From a virus, in IMG/VR virus record IMGVR_UViG_3300044835_000051, positions 1-63,591 of that record: a stretch of 63,591 nt of DNA, one strand, 5' to 3'. The notes beneath the pieces were generated by a model that searched no databases, was not told where the DNA came from, and worked only from the letters and a program-made list of their open reading frames with translations. The first letter of the stretch is position 1. The number at the start of each line of letters is the position of its first letter. Both the position numbers and the translations under genes were made by a program. Shown here piece after piece: positions 6,976 to 15,589 of the stretch.

Positions 6976-8325
6976 ATGGAAATCTCACACCTAATGCGCC
7001 CGCAGGCATTCGAGCTGGGCGACAAGCTGTACCTGACCACGCCGCTCCTGCTGGCGACGCCGAGCGTGCAGCAGGTCGACGAGTACGCCTTCGCGAGCGC
7101 CGTCAAGAGCCAGGCGCCGAACGAGAACATCGGCTGGCTGTCGGGCAAGTACGTCGAAGGCGGTAAGCCGAACCTCAACGGAGCCATGTGGCTCAACGAC
7201 GAACTCGCACTGAAGTCGCTGACGCCGATGCTCATGCCCGTGACCGTCATGCACGACCCGCGGACCGCGGTGGGCGTCATCGCCGACTGCAAGCTCATCT
7301 CCGAGGGGTCGAACCGCATCGACAACATTCTCGCCGTGTGGCGCCACCGCTTCTCCGAAGTGTGGGCGGAGGCGGAGCACAATCTCGGCCAGGGGACGCT
7401 GGCCGAGAGCATGGAATGCTACGCGCCGAACTACGACTGCTCGTCCTGCGGGCAGCAGTACGTCAAGCTCCCGAACGGCGCCGAGAAGGCCGCCTGGTGC
7501 GAGCACTTACGGGCCGACGCCAGTTCGCCCTCACGCGGCTGGCGTATATTACGTGATGTCTGCTTCACCGGGACAGGACTGATCTTCGGGACTCGTGGTG
7601 GCCTGCCGGCATATTCGGAGGCCACGCTGGACTACTTCCAGAACGAGATCGCCGAAGCACACGACAAGTCCCATCACGACGGCACGTACCGACCGACGAA
7701 CAGGAGCGCGAGTCACATGGCATTGGTTCAGATCGAGGAGAGCGAACTGACCGCTCTGCGCGCCGAGCGCACTGCCGCGCTGGCTGCGGTCGAGACGGCG
7801 AAGGACGAGAAGCGCGAGCTGACCGGCAAGGTCGAGAAGGCCGAGGCCGAGAAGGTCGCCGCCGAGACCGCCAAGACCGCCGCCGAGACGAAGGTCGCCA
7901 CGCTGGAGACCGCCGCCCAGGCCGTCTCCCTGAAGGACAAGCGCCTGTCCACCCTCGGCGCCGGCTTCCTCGCGAAGCTCGGCGAGACGAGCAAGGCCAA
8001 CCTCAACGAGCTGGCCGGCACCGCGTCCGACGACGCATGGGACAAGGCCCTGATCGAGCGCGAGGAGTACGCCAGCGGCGCCGTTCCCGGCTCCGTCAAG
8101 CGCGACTTCGCGGGCGAGCCCGGCGCGGCCCCGGTGGCCCCCGGCGTCACGCCACCCGCCGCGCCCGCCGGCACGACGTTCGCCGACGACGAGGTCGCGG
8201 CCTTCGTGCGCGGCGGCGTCGCCACGCAGGGCGCCGCGCCCGTCCCCGACGGCGCATCGTCGGTCGGCAAGATCGCACGGTCGCTCGGCAAGAAGACTCC
8301 CGCTCCGGCCGGAGCTGCGAAGTAA
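6976..8325 (+). CDS. Capsid maturation protease fused to scaffold
   Basis: This is a prohead protease with a C-terminal scaffolding part, acting inside the procapsid. Residues about 1-230 form the enzymatic-looking part, with VTVMHDPRTAVGVIAD, WRHRFSEVWAEAEHNL and GTLAESMECYAP, and an inserted four-ligand site CSSCGQQY...WCEHL. Residues about 255-315 are an Ala/Lys/Glu coiled coil, followed by an Ala/Pro-rich tail typical of scaffold. It lies directly upstream of decoration and capsid genes, as expected. The catalytic residues are inferred from the conserved-looking His and Ser and were not proven by alignment. A strong internal start at 7717 could give the scaffold alone. Confidence 0.75.
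   Translation: MEISHLMRPQAFELGDKLYLTTPLLLATPSVQQVDEYAFASAVKSQAPNENIGWLSGKYVEGGKPNLNGAMWLNDELALKSLTPMLMPVTVMHDPRTAVGVIADCKLISEGSNRIDNILAVWRHRFSEVWAEAEHNLGQGTLAESMECYAPNYDCSSCGQQYVKLPNGAEKAAWCEHLRADASSPSRGWRILRDVCFTGTGLIFGTRGGLPAYSEATLDYFQNEIAEAHDKSHHDGTYRPTNRSASHMALVQIEESELTALRAERTAALAAVETAKDEKRELTGKVEKAEAEKVAAETAKTAAETKVATLETAAQAVSLKDKRLSTLGAGFLAKLGETSKANLNELAGTASDDAWDKALIEREEYASGAVPGSVKRDFAGEPGAAPVAPGVTPPAAPAGTTFADDEVAAFVRGGVATQGAAPVPDGASSVGKIARSLGKKTPAPAGAAK
7717..8325 (+). CDS. Candidate internally initiated scaffold protein
   Basis: In-frame ATG 7717 (MALVQIEESELTALRAER) begins exactly where the coiled-coil scaffold part begins. It is preceded by AGGAG at 7702-7706, ten bases upstream. 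The same layout is known for the lambda C/Nu3 pair, in which scaffold is made from an internal start of the protease gene. The product would be 202 residues. Internal initiation is inferred from the ribosome-binding site and domain border only. Confidence 0.5.
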   Translation: MALVQIEESELTALRAERTAALAAVETAKDEKRELTGKVEKAEAEKVAAETAKTAAETKVATLETAAQAVSLKDKRLSTLGAGFLAKLGETSKANLNELAGTASDDAWDKALIEREEYASGAVPGSVKRDFAGEPGAAPVAPGVTPPAAPAGTTFADDEVAAFVRGGVATQGAAPVPDGASSVGKIARSLGKKTPAPAGAAK

Positions 8326-8368
8326 GGGCTACGGCCCAACGAAAGTTCATCGAGAGGAGCCTGAGAAA

Positions 8369-8980
8369 ATGTCCCCCGTCGCTCTTACGCAGGTCGGCGC
8401 ATACCCGCTGCTCGGCGTCGGCCAACTGCCGAACGTCGATGTCGCGTCCCCCGGCGAGGTCTGGTCACACCGGGCCGCCAACGGCGTCATCGTGCCTGGC
8501 ACGCCACTCGTCCCCACGATCGTCGGCGGCGTCGAGTGCGTGCGCCCGATCGTCGGCGGGGACACCATCGTCCTCTCGGGCGACGGACTGCGCCGCGAGG
8601 CCATCTCGGTCGCGTTCCGCCAGATCATGATTCCGGACCAAAACTTCGGGAGTCAGTACAACCCGGCGTTGGGTCCGAACGAGATCGTCAACCTGCCGAT
8701 CGCCTCGGGCGACTACGTGCGCGAGTACCTGACGGGCGTGCTGAACCTGACGCTCGTCGTGCCCGACGCCACGTACGCTCCCGGTGACATCATCGGCTGG
8801 GACGCGACCGGCACCCGCCCGGCGGGCAAGACGGCCGGCACCGGGGCGTGGGCGAAGCACACCGACGACTCTTCGGTCGTCGCCAACACGGACATCTTCA
8901 TCGTCCACCGCATGCCGCGTTTCTACGGCGTCGCGGGCGAGTGTGTCCTGACCTGCCGATTCCTGCGGAGCAATCAGTAG
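8369..8980 (+). CDS. Probable capsid decoration/stabilisation protein
   Basis: The protein has 203 residues, is beta-rich and Gly/Val-rich, and has no long helices (for example VIVPGTPLVPTIVGGVE, GDTIVLSGDGL). It sits between scaffold and major capsid genes, where lambda gpD-like decoration genes lie. The ATG has a GAGAGGAG ribosome-binding site. No specific family motif is recognised, so the function rests on position and composition. Confidence 0.55.
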   Translation: MSPVALTQVGAYPLLGVGQLPNVDVASPGEVWSHRAANGVIVPGTPLVPTIVGGVECVRPIVGGDTIVLSGDGLRREAISVAFRQIMIPDQNFGSQYNPALGPNEIVNLPIASGDYVREYLTGVLNLTLVVPDATYAPGDIIGWDATGTRPAGKTAGTGAWAKHTDDSSVVANTDIFIVHRMPRFYGVAGECVLTCRFLRSNQ

Positions 8981-9013
8981 GCGCTAGGCGACTACGAGAG
9001 GAGCAAGACGAAC

Positions 9014-9952
9014 ATGGAAGCCATAGTCGAACGAGCGCTTGCCGAAGTGGCTGGGGTCGAGGACGACGATCGCCGGCAGGCGATGATGCGTGACTCGAAC
9101 GTCATGCTGGGTCGTCACTTCCGCCGTCACCCGCAGGAGATGGAGGAGGTCGCATTCCAGCTCTTCTCCCTCGCCTGGTCGGACATGATGGCCGAGTCGA
9201 TCGTTCCGAAGGTCATCGGCGTCAAGACCGTGGGCCTCGGCGACGTCGACTGGGTGGACGAGGACCTGCGCGGCATGACCGCGTACTTCCAGGGCAAGGG
9301 TGGCCAGATTTTGAGCGACATGCTCAGGTATCAGCGCACGCTCATGCCGCGTCAGGAGATGGCGGCTGCGATCGACCTTCACCGCGACGAGATTCTCCTC
9401 GACTTCTGGGGCACCTTCGGGAAGCTTCAGGAGCAGGCTCGCGAGAAGATCAACCAGCTCCCCGTCCGTCAGCTCATCTCGCTCGTGCAGTCGGGCATCA
9501 CTTCGGGGACGACCTACGGGACGTTCCCGGCGGTCACCCTGACGGCCAACAACATCGACCCGATTCTCGACTTCGTGGCGCAGCGCTCGAAGGGGCAGAT
9601 CACGCTCCTCGGCGCCCGCAACGCGGTCCGCATCTTGTCGAACATCGGCGCCCAGTTCGGCCCCAACGTGGCGGAGCGCATCTTCGTCGCCGGCCAGGTC
9701 GGCCAGTACAAGGGCTACCCGATCGTCGAGGTCGAGAACTTCGAGGACTTCGCGGGCAACCTCGTCGTCCCCGTCAACGAAATCTGGGTCGTCGGGCAGA
9801 ACGCCGGCCGGCTCACCTACTTCGGCCAGGAGCCGAAGGTCCAGCAGCTCCCCCGACCGGGCTTCTATGTCCGCTGGGAGACGGCGCTTGACAGTGGGAT
9901 GCTCCTCTATGGCATCGGCCGAGGACGCATCGGCAGGCTGGTGTTCACCTAG
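9014..9952 (+). CDS. Major capsid protein (HK97 fold expected)
   Basis: The 312 residues begin with a helical N-arm. Central segments such as ARNAVRILSNIGAQFGPNVAERIFVAGQVGQYKGYPIVEV match the peripheral-domain pattern of small actinophage capsid proteins, and the end is RPGFYVRWETALDSGM. The ATG is preceded by GAGAGGAG. The strong hairpin immediately downstream (10000-10025) fits a highly expressed gene with its own terminator. The call rests on position after protease/decoration and on this sequence pattern. Confidence 0.8.
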   Translation: MEAIVERALAEVAGVEDDDRRQAMMRDSNVMLGRHFRRHPQEMEEVAFQLFSLAWSDMMAESIVPKVIGVKTVGLGDVDWVDEDLRGMTAYFQGKGGQILSDMLRYQRTLMPRQEMAAAIDLHRDEILLDFWGTFGKLQEQAREKINQLPVRQLISLVQSGITSGTTYGTFPAVTLTANNIDPILDFVAQRSKGQITLLGARNAVRILSNIGAQFGPNVAERIFVAGQVGQYKGYPIVEVENFEDFAGNLVVPVNEIWVVGQNAGRLTYFGQEPKVQQLPRPGFYVRWETALDSGMLLYGIGRGRIGRLVFT

Positions 9953-9999
9953 TCGTATCGAAGCACCGCGAAGCACCTTGAACATGACACCCCAGAGCA

Positions 10000-10025
10000 G
10001 GCCGGCGGCTTCACGGCCGCCGGCC
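10000..10025 (+). terminator. Strong hairpin terminator after the capsid gene
   Basis: A 10-bp perfect stem, GGCCGGCGGC and GCCGCCGGCC, encloses the loop TTCACG and is followed by ATTTCTC. It lies in the 111-bp gap between the capsid gene and the next gene. It probably reduces transcription past the capsid gene, giving a high capsid-to-tail ratio. Confidence 0.75.
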
Positions 10026-10063
10026 ATTTCTCATTCACAGGACCACAGGAGGTTGTAACGGAG

Positions 10064-11086
10064 ATGGAAGCGGCAACGGTCCCAACTCAGCTCGTCGAGA
10101 AACGCGAGTACGTCAACAACACCGCCGGCTGGCTCGGCGTGTCAAAGATCAACCACGAGGGCAAGGAGGAGGGCTACAGCATCGAGCCTTACGGCACGGT
10201 GTTCCTCTCCGATGCCGAAGCGATCTTGACCTCGCGTGCTCCCCGCCGCGCGGAGGACAACCCCTTCGAGGAGCAGGTCTTCGTCATGCAGGACGCTCAG
10301 GGCACGCGCTCGGAGATGAGCTTCCGCCCGCTGACCCTCGTCGGCGAGGGCGAGAGCAAGGTGGAGACCAGTGACCGCTTCCTTCCTCACGCGATCTCTC
10401 AGCCTGGCGTTGTCGTGGGCGCCGCCACTCCTCCGGCCGCTACCGAGAAGGCCGCCGAGGTCCTCGGGCTCGGAGGGCCGCCGGTCAAGGCGCCGGACGC
10501 TCTCGTCGTCCCCGCCCAGGCCCCGCCGAGCACCGGCTCGCAGGACACCTCTCCGCCGGCCCCTGCCGCCCCCGACGTCCCCAGTGCCGCCCCGGTCCCG
10601 AAGCCCCGTCAAGAGGCCGCTCCGAAGCCGCCAGCGCCCCCTGTGGGCCTTACGGGCGAACCTGCGCCCGGCGATAGCCCGTTCGCGACGCCGTCGACCG
10701 ACGACGAGATCGAGGCCAAGACGCCGATGGTCGTCGACCCGGTCGCTCCCGGCCAGGTCCTCAGAGGCAACCTCGGCGGCGATGACCAGCTCTCCCCGGA
10801 GGCTCAGGCGCTCGCCGCGGCCGACCCGGTGAACGAGCCGCCGCCCTCCGCGCCGCCGTCGATCGCCGCTCAGGCAGCGCCCCCCTCCCCCGGTAGTGCT
10901 CCCCCGGCTGCCACCGTAACCGGGACGACCGAGGAGGAGCACGCCGGGGTCGTCGACCCTGAGGTCGGCGAGGAGACGGGGCAGGCCAAGCCTCCCGTGG
11001 GCGATGCGCCCGAGGGCGAGTTCGGCCAGGCGGAGGAGGTCGGCTCTCCCGACGCTCCCGAGCACGAGGGCTTCGTCGGCGCGTGA
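10064..11086 (+). CDS. Proline/alanine-rich virion-associated protein, 340 aa
   Basis: Residues about 1-100 are a compact globular region (EYVNNTAGWLGVSKI, YGTVFLSDAEAILTSRAPRR) that resembles a small capsid-associated beta domain. The remaining 240 residues are disordered Pro/Ala/Asp/Glu-rich sequence. The start has the ribosome-binding site AGGAGG plus a nearby GGAG. It lies between capsid and fiber-like genes, so a head vertex or surface role is plausible but not shown. Confidence 0.65.
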   Translation: MEAATVPTQLVEKREYVNNTAGWLGVSKINHEGKEEGYSIEPYGTVFLSDAEAILTSRAPRRAEDNPFEEQVFVMQDAQGTRSEMSFRPLTLVGEGESKVETSDRFLPHAISQPGVVVGAATPPAATEKAAEVLGLGGPPVKAPDALVVPAQAPPSTGSQDTSPPAPAAPDVPSAAPVPKPRQEAAPKPPAPPVGLTGEPAPGDSPFATPSTDDEIEAKTPMVVDPVAPGQVLRGNLGGDDQLSPEAQALAAADPVNEPPPSAPPSIAAQAAPPSPGSAPPAATVTGTTEEEHAGVVDPEVGEETGQAKPPVGDAPEGEFGQAEEVGSPDAPEHEGFVGA

Positions 11087-11089
11087 GTG

Positions 11090-11335
11090 ATGGCGGCCAC
11101 CTTCCCGAAGCCCGGTCCTCCGGGCACTGAGGAGACGCCGTTCGTTCACACGCAGGGCGCCCCGTCGTCGTCCTTCACGATCGACCACGGCCTGAACCGC
11201 GTGCTGGTGAGCGTGACGGCATACGACGCCCTCGGCAACGAGGTGCAGGTCGGCGTGCAGGTGCTTGACAACAACAACGTCCAGGTCACGACTGACAGTG
11301 GACTTCCATTCAGCGGAAAGTGCTTGGTGCTCTGA
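11090..11335 (+). CDS. Small fiber-type beta protein, 81 aa
   Basis: This is a single module with SFTIDHGLNRVLVSVTAYDA and VQVGVQVLDNNNVQVT, a pattern seen in phage fiber tips and repeated at the C-terminus of the next gene. ATG 11090 is chosen; a GTG at 11087 is one codon earlier. The stop overlaps the next ATG (TGATG). It is a likely virion surface component. Confidence 0.6.
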   Translation: MAATFPKPGPPGTEETPFVHTQGAPSSSFTIDHGLNRVLVSVTAYDALGNEVQVGVQVLDNNNVQVTTDSGLPFSGKCLVL

Positions 11336-12165
11336 TGTCCCAGAAGATCAATGAGTCAATGGACCTTCAGAGCGTGGCGCGCATTCTCAACCTGCCCGCG
11401 CCGGTCGCAGGAGCGGAGCCCGCGCGGCTCACCGATCTGAACGCGGCGGTCGCTACGCTCAACGCGGCGCTGGCGGGCTTCACGTTCATCGAGAACCCGG
11501 CGTTCGCGTGTGCGACGGCGAACATCAACGTGGCGTCGCCGGGTGCCACCATCGACGGTGTGGCCCCGGTGTCGGGCGACCCGCTCGACGGCCTGGTTCT
11601 CCTGACGGCGCAGACGACGACGTCGCAGAACGGGCTGTATATCTGGAACGGCGCTGCCGTTCCCATGACTCGCGCCGTGTATGTGTTCAACGGCGGGACG
11701 GTGGTGGTGGTGGGTCCGCTCGGCACGAGCAACAAGAACTCGCTGTGGCTTCAGACGACCGACGACCCGGTGATCGGCACCACGGCGATCACCTTCACTC
11801 AGTTCGGGACGACGGTCTCGGCGGGCACGGGCATTACCCTCACGGGTAGTGTCATTTCGCTCACGAGCCCGGTGGCGGTGGCGAACGGTGGTACCAACTC
11901 GACGACGGCGCCGGGGGCGCTGACGAACCTTGGCGCCGCCGGCCTGTACTCCACGACGTTCGGCGACGGCGCGTCCAGCTCGTTCACGATCACTCACGGG
12001 CTCGGGCGCAAGTACGTGCATGTCGCGGTCTACAACATCGCCACAGGGGCACGTGAGGACTGCACCGTCGTATGCAACTCGACGACCCAGTGCACGCTCT
12101 CCGCCGAGGCGTGGACGGCCGCGCCTCCGAGCGCCGCCGCCTACGAGGTAGTCGTAATCGGCTGA
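11335..12165 (+). CDS. Fiber protein next to capsid genes (head-fiber candidate)
   Basis: The 276 residues are Thr/Gly/Ala-rich and beta-structured. A helical N-terminus (MDLQSVARILNLPAPVAGAE) may be an attachment region. Phage-fiber patterns follow: GLVLLTAQTTTSQNGLYIWN, AGTGITLTGSVISLTSPVAVANGGT. The C-terminal module SSFTITHGLGRKYVHVAVYN is homologous in pattern to the whole of the preceding small gene. Its location among head genes rather than tail-tip genes suggests a capsid fiber. Confidence 0.65.
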   Translation: MSQKINESMDLQSVARILNLPAPVAGAEPARLTDLNAAVATLNAALAGFTFIENPAFACATANINVASPGATIDGVAPVSGDPLDGLVLLTAQTTTSQNGLYIWNGAAVPMTRAVYVFNGGTVVVVGPLGTSNKNSLWLQTTDDPVIGTTAITFTQFGTTVSAGTGITLTGSVISLTSPVAVANGGTNSTTAPGALTNLGAAGLYSTTFGDGASSSFTITHGLGRKYVHVAVYNIATGAREDCTVVCNSTTQCTLSAEAWTAAPPSAAAYEVVVIG

Positions 12166-12173
12166 TAAAGACC

Positions 12174-13061
12174 ATGACGGAGACGGTCAATGAGCTAAAG
12201 GTCTTCCAGGGCGGGGTGCGCCTTCCGGCTGCTGCTGCTGCTGGCCTAATGATGCAGTGCGATTCGGCGGGGAACATGACCTGGGTGAAGCCGCCCGGCA
12301 TCGCCTACTCCCAGTTGGTAGCTGCCGATGCGCCCGTGAACGGCTGGGACCTTCAGGACGCTGCGGGCGTCGGCAGTCTGGCCGCCACCTATGGTGCGCA
12401 GGCCCTGAGCGTCCTGAGCGGAGTCACCAGCGGGGGGGTGAGCAACCCGTTGTACCCTGGCGCGAAGTCCATTCACTTCGGAGGGACCACCGCCACGGAC
12501 AATGCCTCCACGGCAGCCGCTGGTGCTCTGACGACCTATCAGAACATGACTATGGAGATCTGGGTGTACGTGCCCGCCAAGAGCGTCATGGGCAGCATCA
12601 TGTTCATAGGCAAGGCCGCCGCCACGACTGAGGGGTTCGGGGCCTGGCTGGGCGACACGAACGGGTCCACGAACAGTGCTAGCTGGGTGTCGTGGGGTAC
12701 GCTCCAACCCGGCGTCTCCTACTACGGAGGCTCCGCTGGCGCCAGTCTCGGCAACGGGGCCATCGTCTCACAGCAACTGAGCGTAGGGTGGCACCACCTA
12801 TGCCTGCGCACGGGCGAGGGCTCTCTGACCTTGGCGGAATTATTCGTGGACGGTCTCCTGGTAGGCAACCTGCCCGCCGTGCAATCGGGCCACGACCACA
12901 CCAGTTCGGAGCGGACCACGATAGGCAACTACACTACGGCGGCGGGCGCCGGAATGAACAGTGCGGCCGTCCAATTCGCTCACGCCTACGTCTACAACAA
13001 GCGCCTTAGCAACGCCAAGATCAGGGCCAGGTCCGACCTCGTGACACTGCTAGGGCTCTGA
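12174..13061 (+). CDS. LamG/concanavalin-like jelly-roll protein, probable surface adhesin
   Basis: ATG 12174 begins MTETVNELKVFQGGVRLPAA, typical of a phage fiber N-terminus. Residues about 60-295 form a LamG-like fold: YPGAKSIHFGG, MTMEIWVYVPAKSVMGSIMF, GWHHLCLRTG, ELFVDGLLVGNLPA, and a final strand FAHAYVYNKRLSNAKIR. Such domains bind glycans. The gene is the third of the fiber-like set between capsid and connector genes, so the protein may decorate the head. The stop overlaps the next ATG. Confidence 0.7.
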   Translation: MTETVNELKVFQGGVRLPAAAAAGLMMQCDSAGNMTWVKPPGIAYSQLVAADAPVNGWDLQDAAGVGSLAATYGAQALSVLSGVTSGGVSNPLYPGAKSIHFGGTTATDNASTAAAGALTTYQNMTMEIWVYVPAKSVMGSIMFIGKAAATTEGFGAWLGDTNGSTNSASWVSWGTLQPGVSYYGGSAGASLGNGAIVSQQLSVGWHHLCLRTGEGSLTLAELFVDGLLVGNLPAVQSGHDHTSSERTTIGNYTTAAGAGMNSAAVQFAHAYVYNKRLSNAKIRARSDLVTLLGL

Positions 13062-13984
13062 TGATCGAAGCAATCGCCAGCGCACCGTTCCTCGCCTACG
13101 CCGAGGACGCGCCCGCCGGACTCGTAGGCACCATTGGCGTGCAGGTCCGAGACGACCATGACACCGTGGTGCTCGCGCGCACCACGGCGCACATCACCGA
13201 AGTGGTCGCCGGCTCGGGCCTGTATCAGTGGGCGGCGCCCGCAGCACCGGCCCTGCCTGGCCCGTACGTCATCATGTGGGACACGGGCGGAGGCTCGCCG
13301 AGTTATTCGAGCGAGCTTTTCCAGGTAACTCCCGGCAGCGCGTACGTGCCCTCGGGGGACATCACGACGGTCTCCGACCTGACGGACCTCGCCGTGCTCA
13401 TTCCGTGGGCGCGGCGCGCGTGCGAAGGTCCCTACGGGCCGCCGCAAGGGAAGGCCACCCTCGCCGACTCGACGGTGTACCCGATGCTCGCCGACGCCTG
13501 CTCGGAGATCATCTTGTTCTCCGGCAGCCTCTTCGGTCACACGCTCGACGTGACGGCCCGCGACCCGCTCATGGGCTACCCGACGCAATGGAAGACGAAG
13601 GGCTGCGTGCTCAACCAGTGGGAGGGCGCCGTCGTCATCTGCCAGGTCGCGCTCGACTACTGGCGCTTCCTGTTCCGCGACATGCCCGTGTCCCAGTCGA
13701 TCAAGAACGAAGGCACGGAATGGGCGTACTCGCTGTCGGCCAACGTCATACGCGACTACCTCGCCGGCCTGCGCTCCGACCGTGACAAGGCACTCGACGG
13801 CCTGCGGTACCACAACCCCGTGCTCGACCGTTACGCCTCGACCATTCGCGTCCGCGATCAGGCGACAGTAGCCACGCTCGAATGGTGGGCGCGAGACTCG
13901 ATCGGCGGCACGGGCGGCGGCGGCATACCCGGCGGCCAGGAAGCGGCCGTCGTCCCGTGGACGCCAGGGTGGTCGGGCCAGTGA
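13061..13984 (+). CDS. Head-tail adaptor protein with N-terminal beta domain
   Basis: Residues about 1-95 are a beta-sandwich-like domain (TTAHITEVVAGSGLYQW, GPYVIMWDTGGG). Residues about 100-300 are helical, like HK97 gp6-type connectors (DLTDLAVLIPWARRACEGP, YPMLADACSEIILFSG). The Gly-rich C-terminus (GGTGGGGIPGG) is flexible. It starts the connector gene series. The call is from order and fold pattern. Confidence 0.6.
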   Translation: MIEAIASAPFLAYAEDAPAGLVGTIGVQVRDDHDTVVLARTTAHITEVVAGSGLYQWAAPAAPALPGPYVIMWDTGGGSPSYSSELFQVTPGSAYVPSGDITTVSDLTDLAVLIPWARRACEGPYGPPQGKATLADSTVYPMLADACSEIILFSGSLFGHTLDVTARDPLMGYPTQWKTKGCVLNQWEGAVVICQVALDYWRFLFRDMPVSQSIKNEGTEWAYSLSANVIRDYLAGLRSDRDKALDGLRYHNPVLDRYASTIRVRDQATVATLEWWARDSIGGTGGGGIPGGQEAAVVPWTPGWSGQ

Positions 13985-14421
13985 CCCCCCTCGCCTTCAA
14001 CCCGGCACAGTTCATCGCCGCGCAGAAGCAGCTCCGCGAGGCCGCCGGGACGGACTGCGTGTTCTCCACGCCGGGCGAGCCCGTATGGCCAGGAGGGACG
14101 AAGATAAATGACGACACCGGGCTCCCTTACGACGCAACTGTAGTTCCGACGAACGAGCCGACCCTGGCCACTATCACGGTCCTCATCGTCGAGAAGCAAG
14201 CCTCTCCGCTGCGGCCGGGAGCGGACCCGTACAACTCCGCCGCGGGCATGATGCAGAATATGGACGTCATTCTCGACGTGGACCCGGCCGACTACACGGC
14301 CCATGTGGTCGACGCCAACGAGTTCCTCCTGAACACGTTGCACTATCGCGTCATCGAAGCCAAGCCCTTCTCGATCAGCAACACGATCTACCGGTGGCTT
14401 GTGTACGGTCAGGAGCTGTAG
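13981..14421 (+). CDS. Head-tail connector (stopper-type) protein, 146 aa
   Basis: GTG 13981 overlaps the previous TGA. The frame extends upstream but with shadow composition. The protein has features of small beta-barrel stoppers, such as TLATITVLIVEKQASPLRPG and LHYRVIEAKPFSISNTIYRW. It is the second gene in the connector series; the function is inferred from position. Confidence 0.6.
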   Translation: MTPLAFNPAQFIAAQKQLREAAGTDCVFSTPGEPVWPGGTKINDDTGLPYDATVVPTNEPTLATITVLIVEKQASPLRPGADPYNSAAGMMQNMDVILDVDPADYTAHVVDANEFLLNTLHYRVIEAKPFSISNTIYRWLVYGQEL

Positions 14422-14933
14422 TGACCGTCCCGTTGCTACGGGAGGAGTTGGTCGAGGCGTCGGTGCTGCGGTGCGTGCGCGCGGGCCTGCCGTCCTACGG
14501 GTTCACTCTCCAGCCGCTCGGCTTCGCCGGCCCGGCGCCGAACCTCGTGGTGCGGGAGACGTTCCCCACCCCCGACGAGCGCAACGGCGAGCTGCTGGTG
14601 ACGACGCTGGCCTTCGGCTTCTCGGTCGACGACGGCGGCGAGCCGGCGGAGATGGGCTCAACCCTGACGTCGTACATACACACGCTGACGTGCTGGGTGT
14701 TCGGCATCGAGCCGCGCTTCGCACGCAAGGTCGCCGACTCGATCAAGCACATCGCCCGTGTCGCCAACGACACCATACCGCTGCTCGACTTCAACCAGGA
14801 CGAGAACCCCCAGGTTGACACCATGAACGTCCTGAAGGTCCAGTCACAGCACCAGGGCAACAACTCGCCGCGACCGTGGGACCTCTACGTGTTCACCACG
14901 AGTATCAACGTGCGCGACGTAGCGTACCCCTGA
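14421..14933 (+). CDS. Tail terminator-like protein, 170 aa
   Basis: GTG 14421 overlaps the preceding TAG. The alpha/beta sequence with VLRCVRAGLPSYGF, a long basic helix FARKVADSIKHIARVA and a beta C-terminus (DLYVFTTSINVRDVAYP) fits proteins of the tail-terminator position. No direct family match can be claimed by eye. Confidence 0.5.
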   Translation: MTVPLLREELVEASVLRCVRAGLPSYGFTLQPLGFAGPAPNLVVRETFPTPDERNGELLVTTLAFGFSVDDGGEPAEMGSTLTSYIHTLTCWVFGIEPRFARKVADSIKHIARVANDTIPLLDFNQDENPQVDTMNVLKVQSQHQGNNSPRPWDLYVFTTSINVRDVAYP

Positions 14934-15589
14934 TGCCCGCCGAGTTTGCCTTCTACGTTCTCGTCAAGGACTGGGTGCCGACCGTCGCGGGGGTGCTTAG
15001 GGCCGAGCCGCACCTGCGCGCGATCGGCCGCCCGAAGGCCGCGGAGCTGCTCGAACGCGCCTTCGTCCAGCTCAAGACCGAGCTGGACGCGCTCGGCAAG
15101 GAGATGGCGGTCGTCGGCACGCTTGAGCTGCGCAAGATGGAGAAGGCCACGCGCGTGCGCCCCGACCACATCGGCCCCGCCTCCGACAAGTCACTCGGCG
15201 ACGCGCTGTTCGCCAGGACACTCACGCCCCACCTGACACCAGGAGCGATCGGCATCGCCGACGAAGCCACCCTCGACAAGGACGTCCCGTGGTGGATCAC
15301 CAACGAAATCGGCAGCTCGGCGCGCGTCGGCGGCGCCATCTACGGCACCTTCTACGGCGTCGCAAGCGCCGGACCGCCGGACATGGACCACTTCCGCGAG
15401 CACCCGCTGTTCGAGGCCGGCAACGCCTCCGGGCTCGCCGGCCTCGGCATCATTCAGAACCCGATACCCGCGAGACGCTTCATCAAGAAGTCGATACCCG
15501 TCATCGAGAGTCAGTTCAAAGCCCGCTTCGAGCCGATCGGACTGCGCTTCCGCGAGCGCCTGGCGGCCATCGCCAAGGTCCAGTACTGA
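14933..15589 (+). CDS. Neck/tail completion protein (HK97 gp10-like position), 218 aa
   Basis: ATG 14933 overlaps the preceding TGA. Helical N-terminal half, then a Gly-rich middle (SARVGGAIYGTFYGVASAG) and a C-terminal helix FIKKSIPVIESQFKARFEPI. The phrase PARRFIKKSI before a terminal helix resembles the end of gp10-like minor tail proteins. The assignment is tentative. Confidence 0.5.
   Translation: MPAEFAFYVLVKDWVPTVAGVLRAEPHLRAIGRPKAAELLERAFVQLKTELDALGKEMAVVGTLELRKMEKATRVRPDHIGPASDKSLGDALFARTLTPHLTPGAIGIADEATLDKDVPWWITNEIGSSARVGGAIYGTFYGVASAGPPDMDHFREHPLFEAGNASGLAGLGIIQNPIPARRFIKKSIPVIESQFKARFEPIGLRFRERLAAIAKVQY

Noticed and set aside
8984-10027. 347-codon minus-strand ORF opposite the capsid gene
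   Set aside because: Antisense shadow; the plus-strand capsid gene has correct context and a ribosome-binding site.
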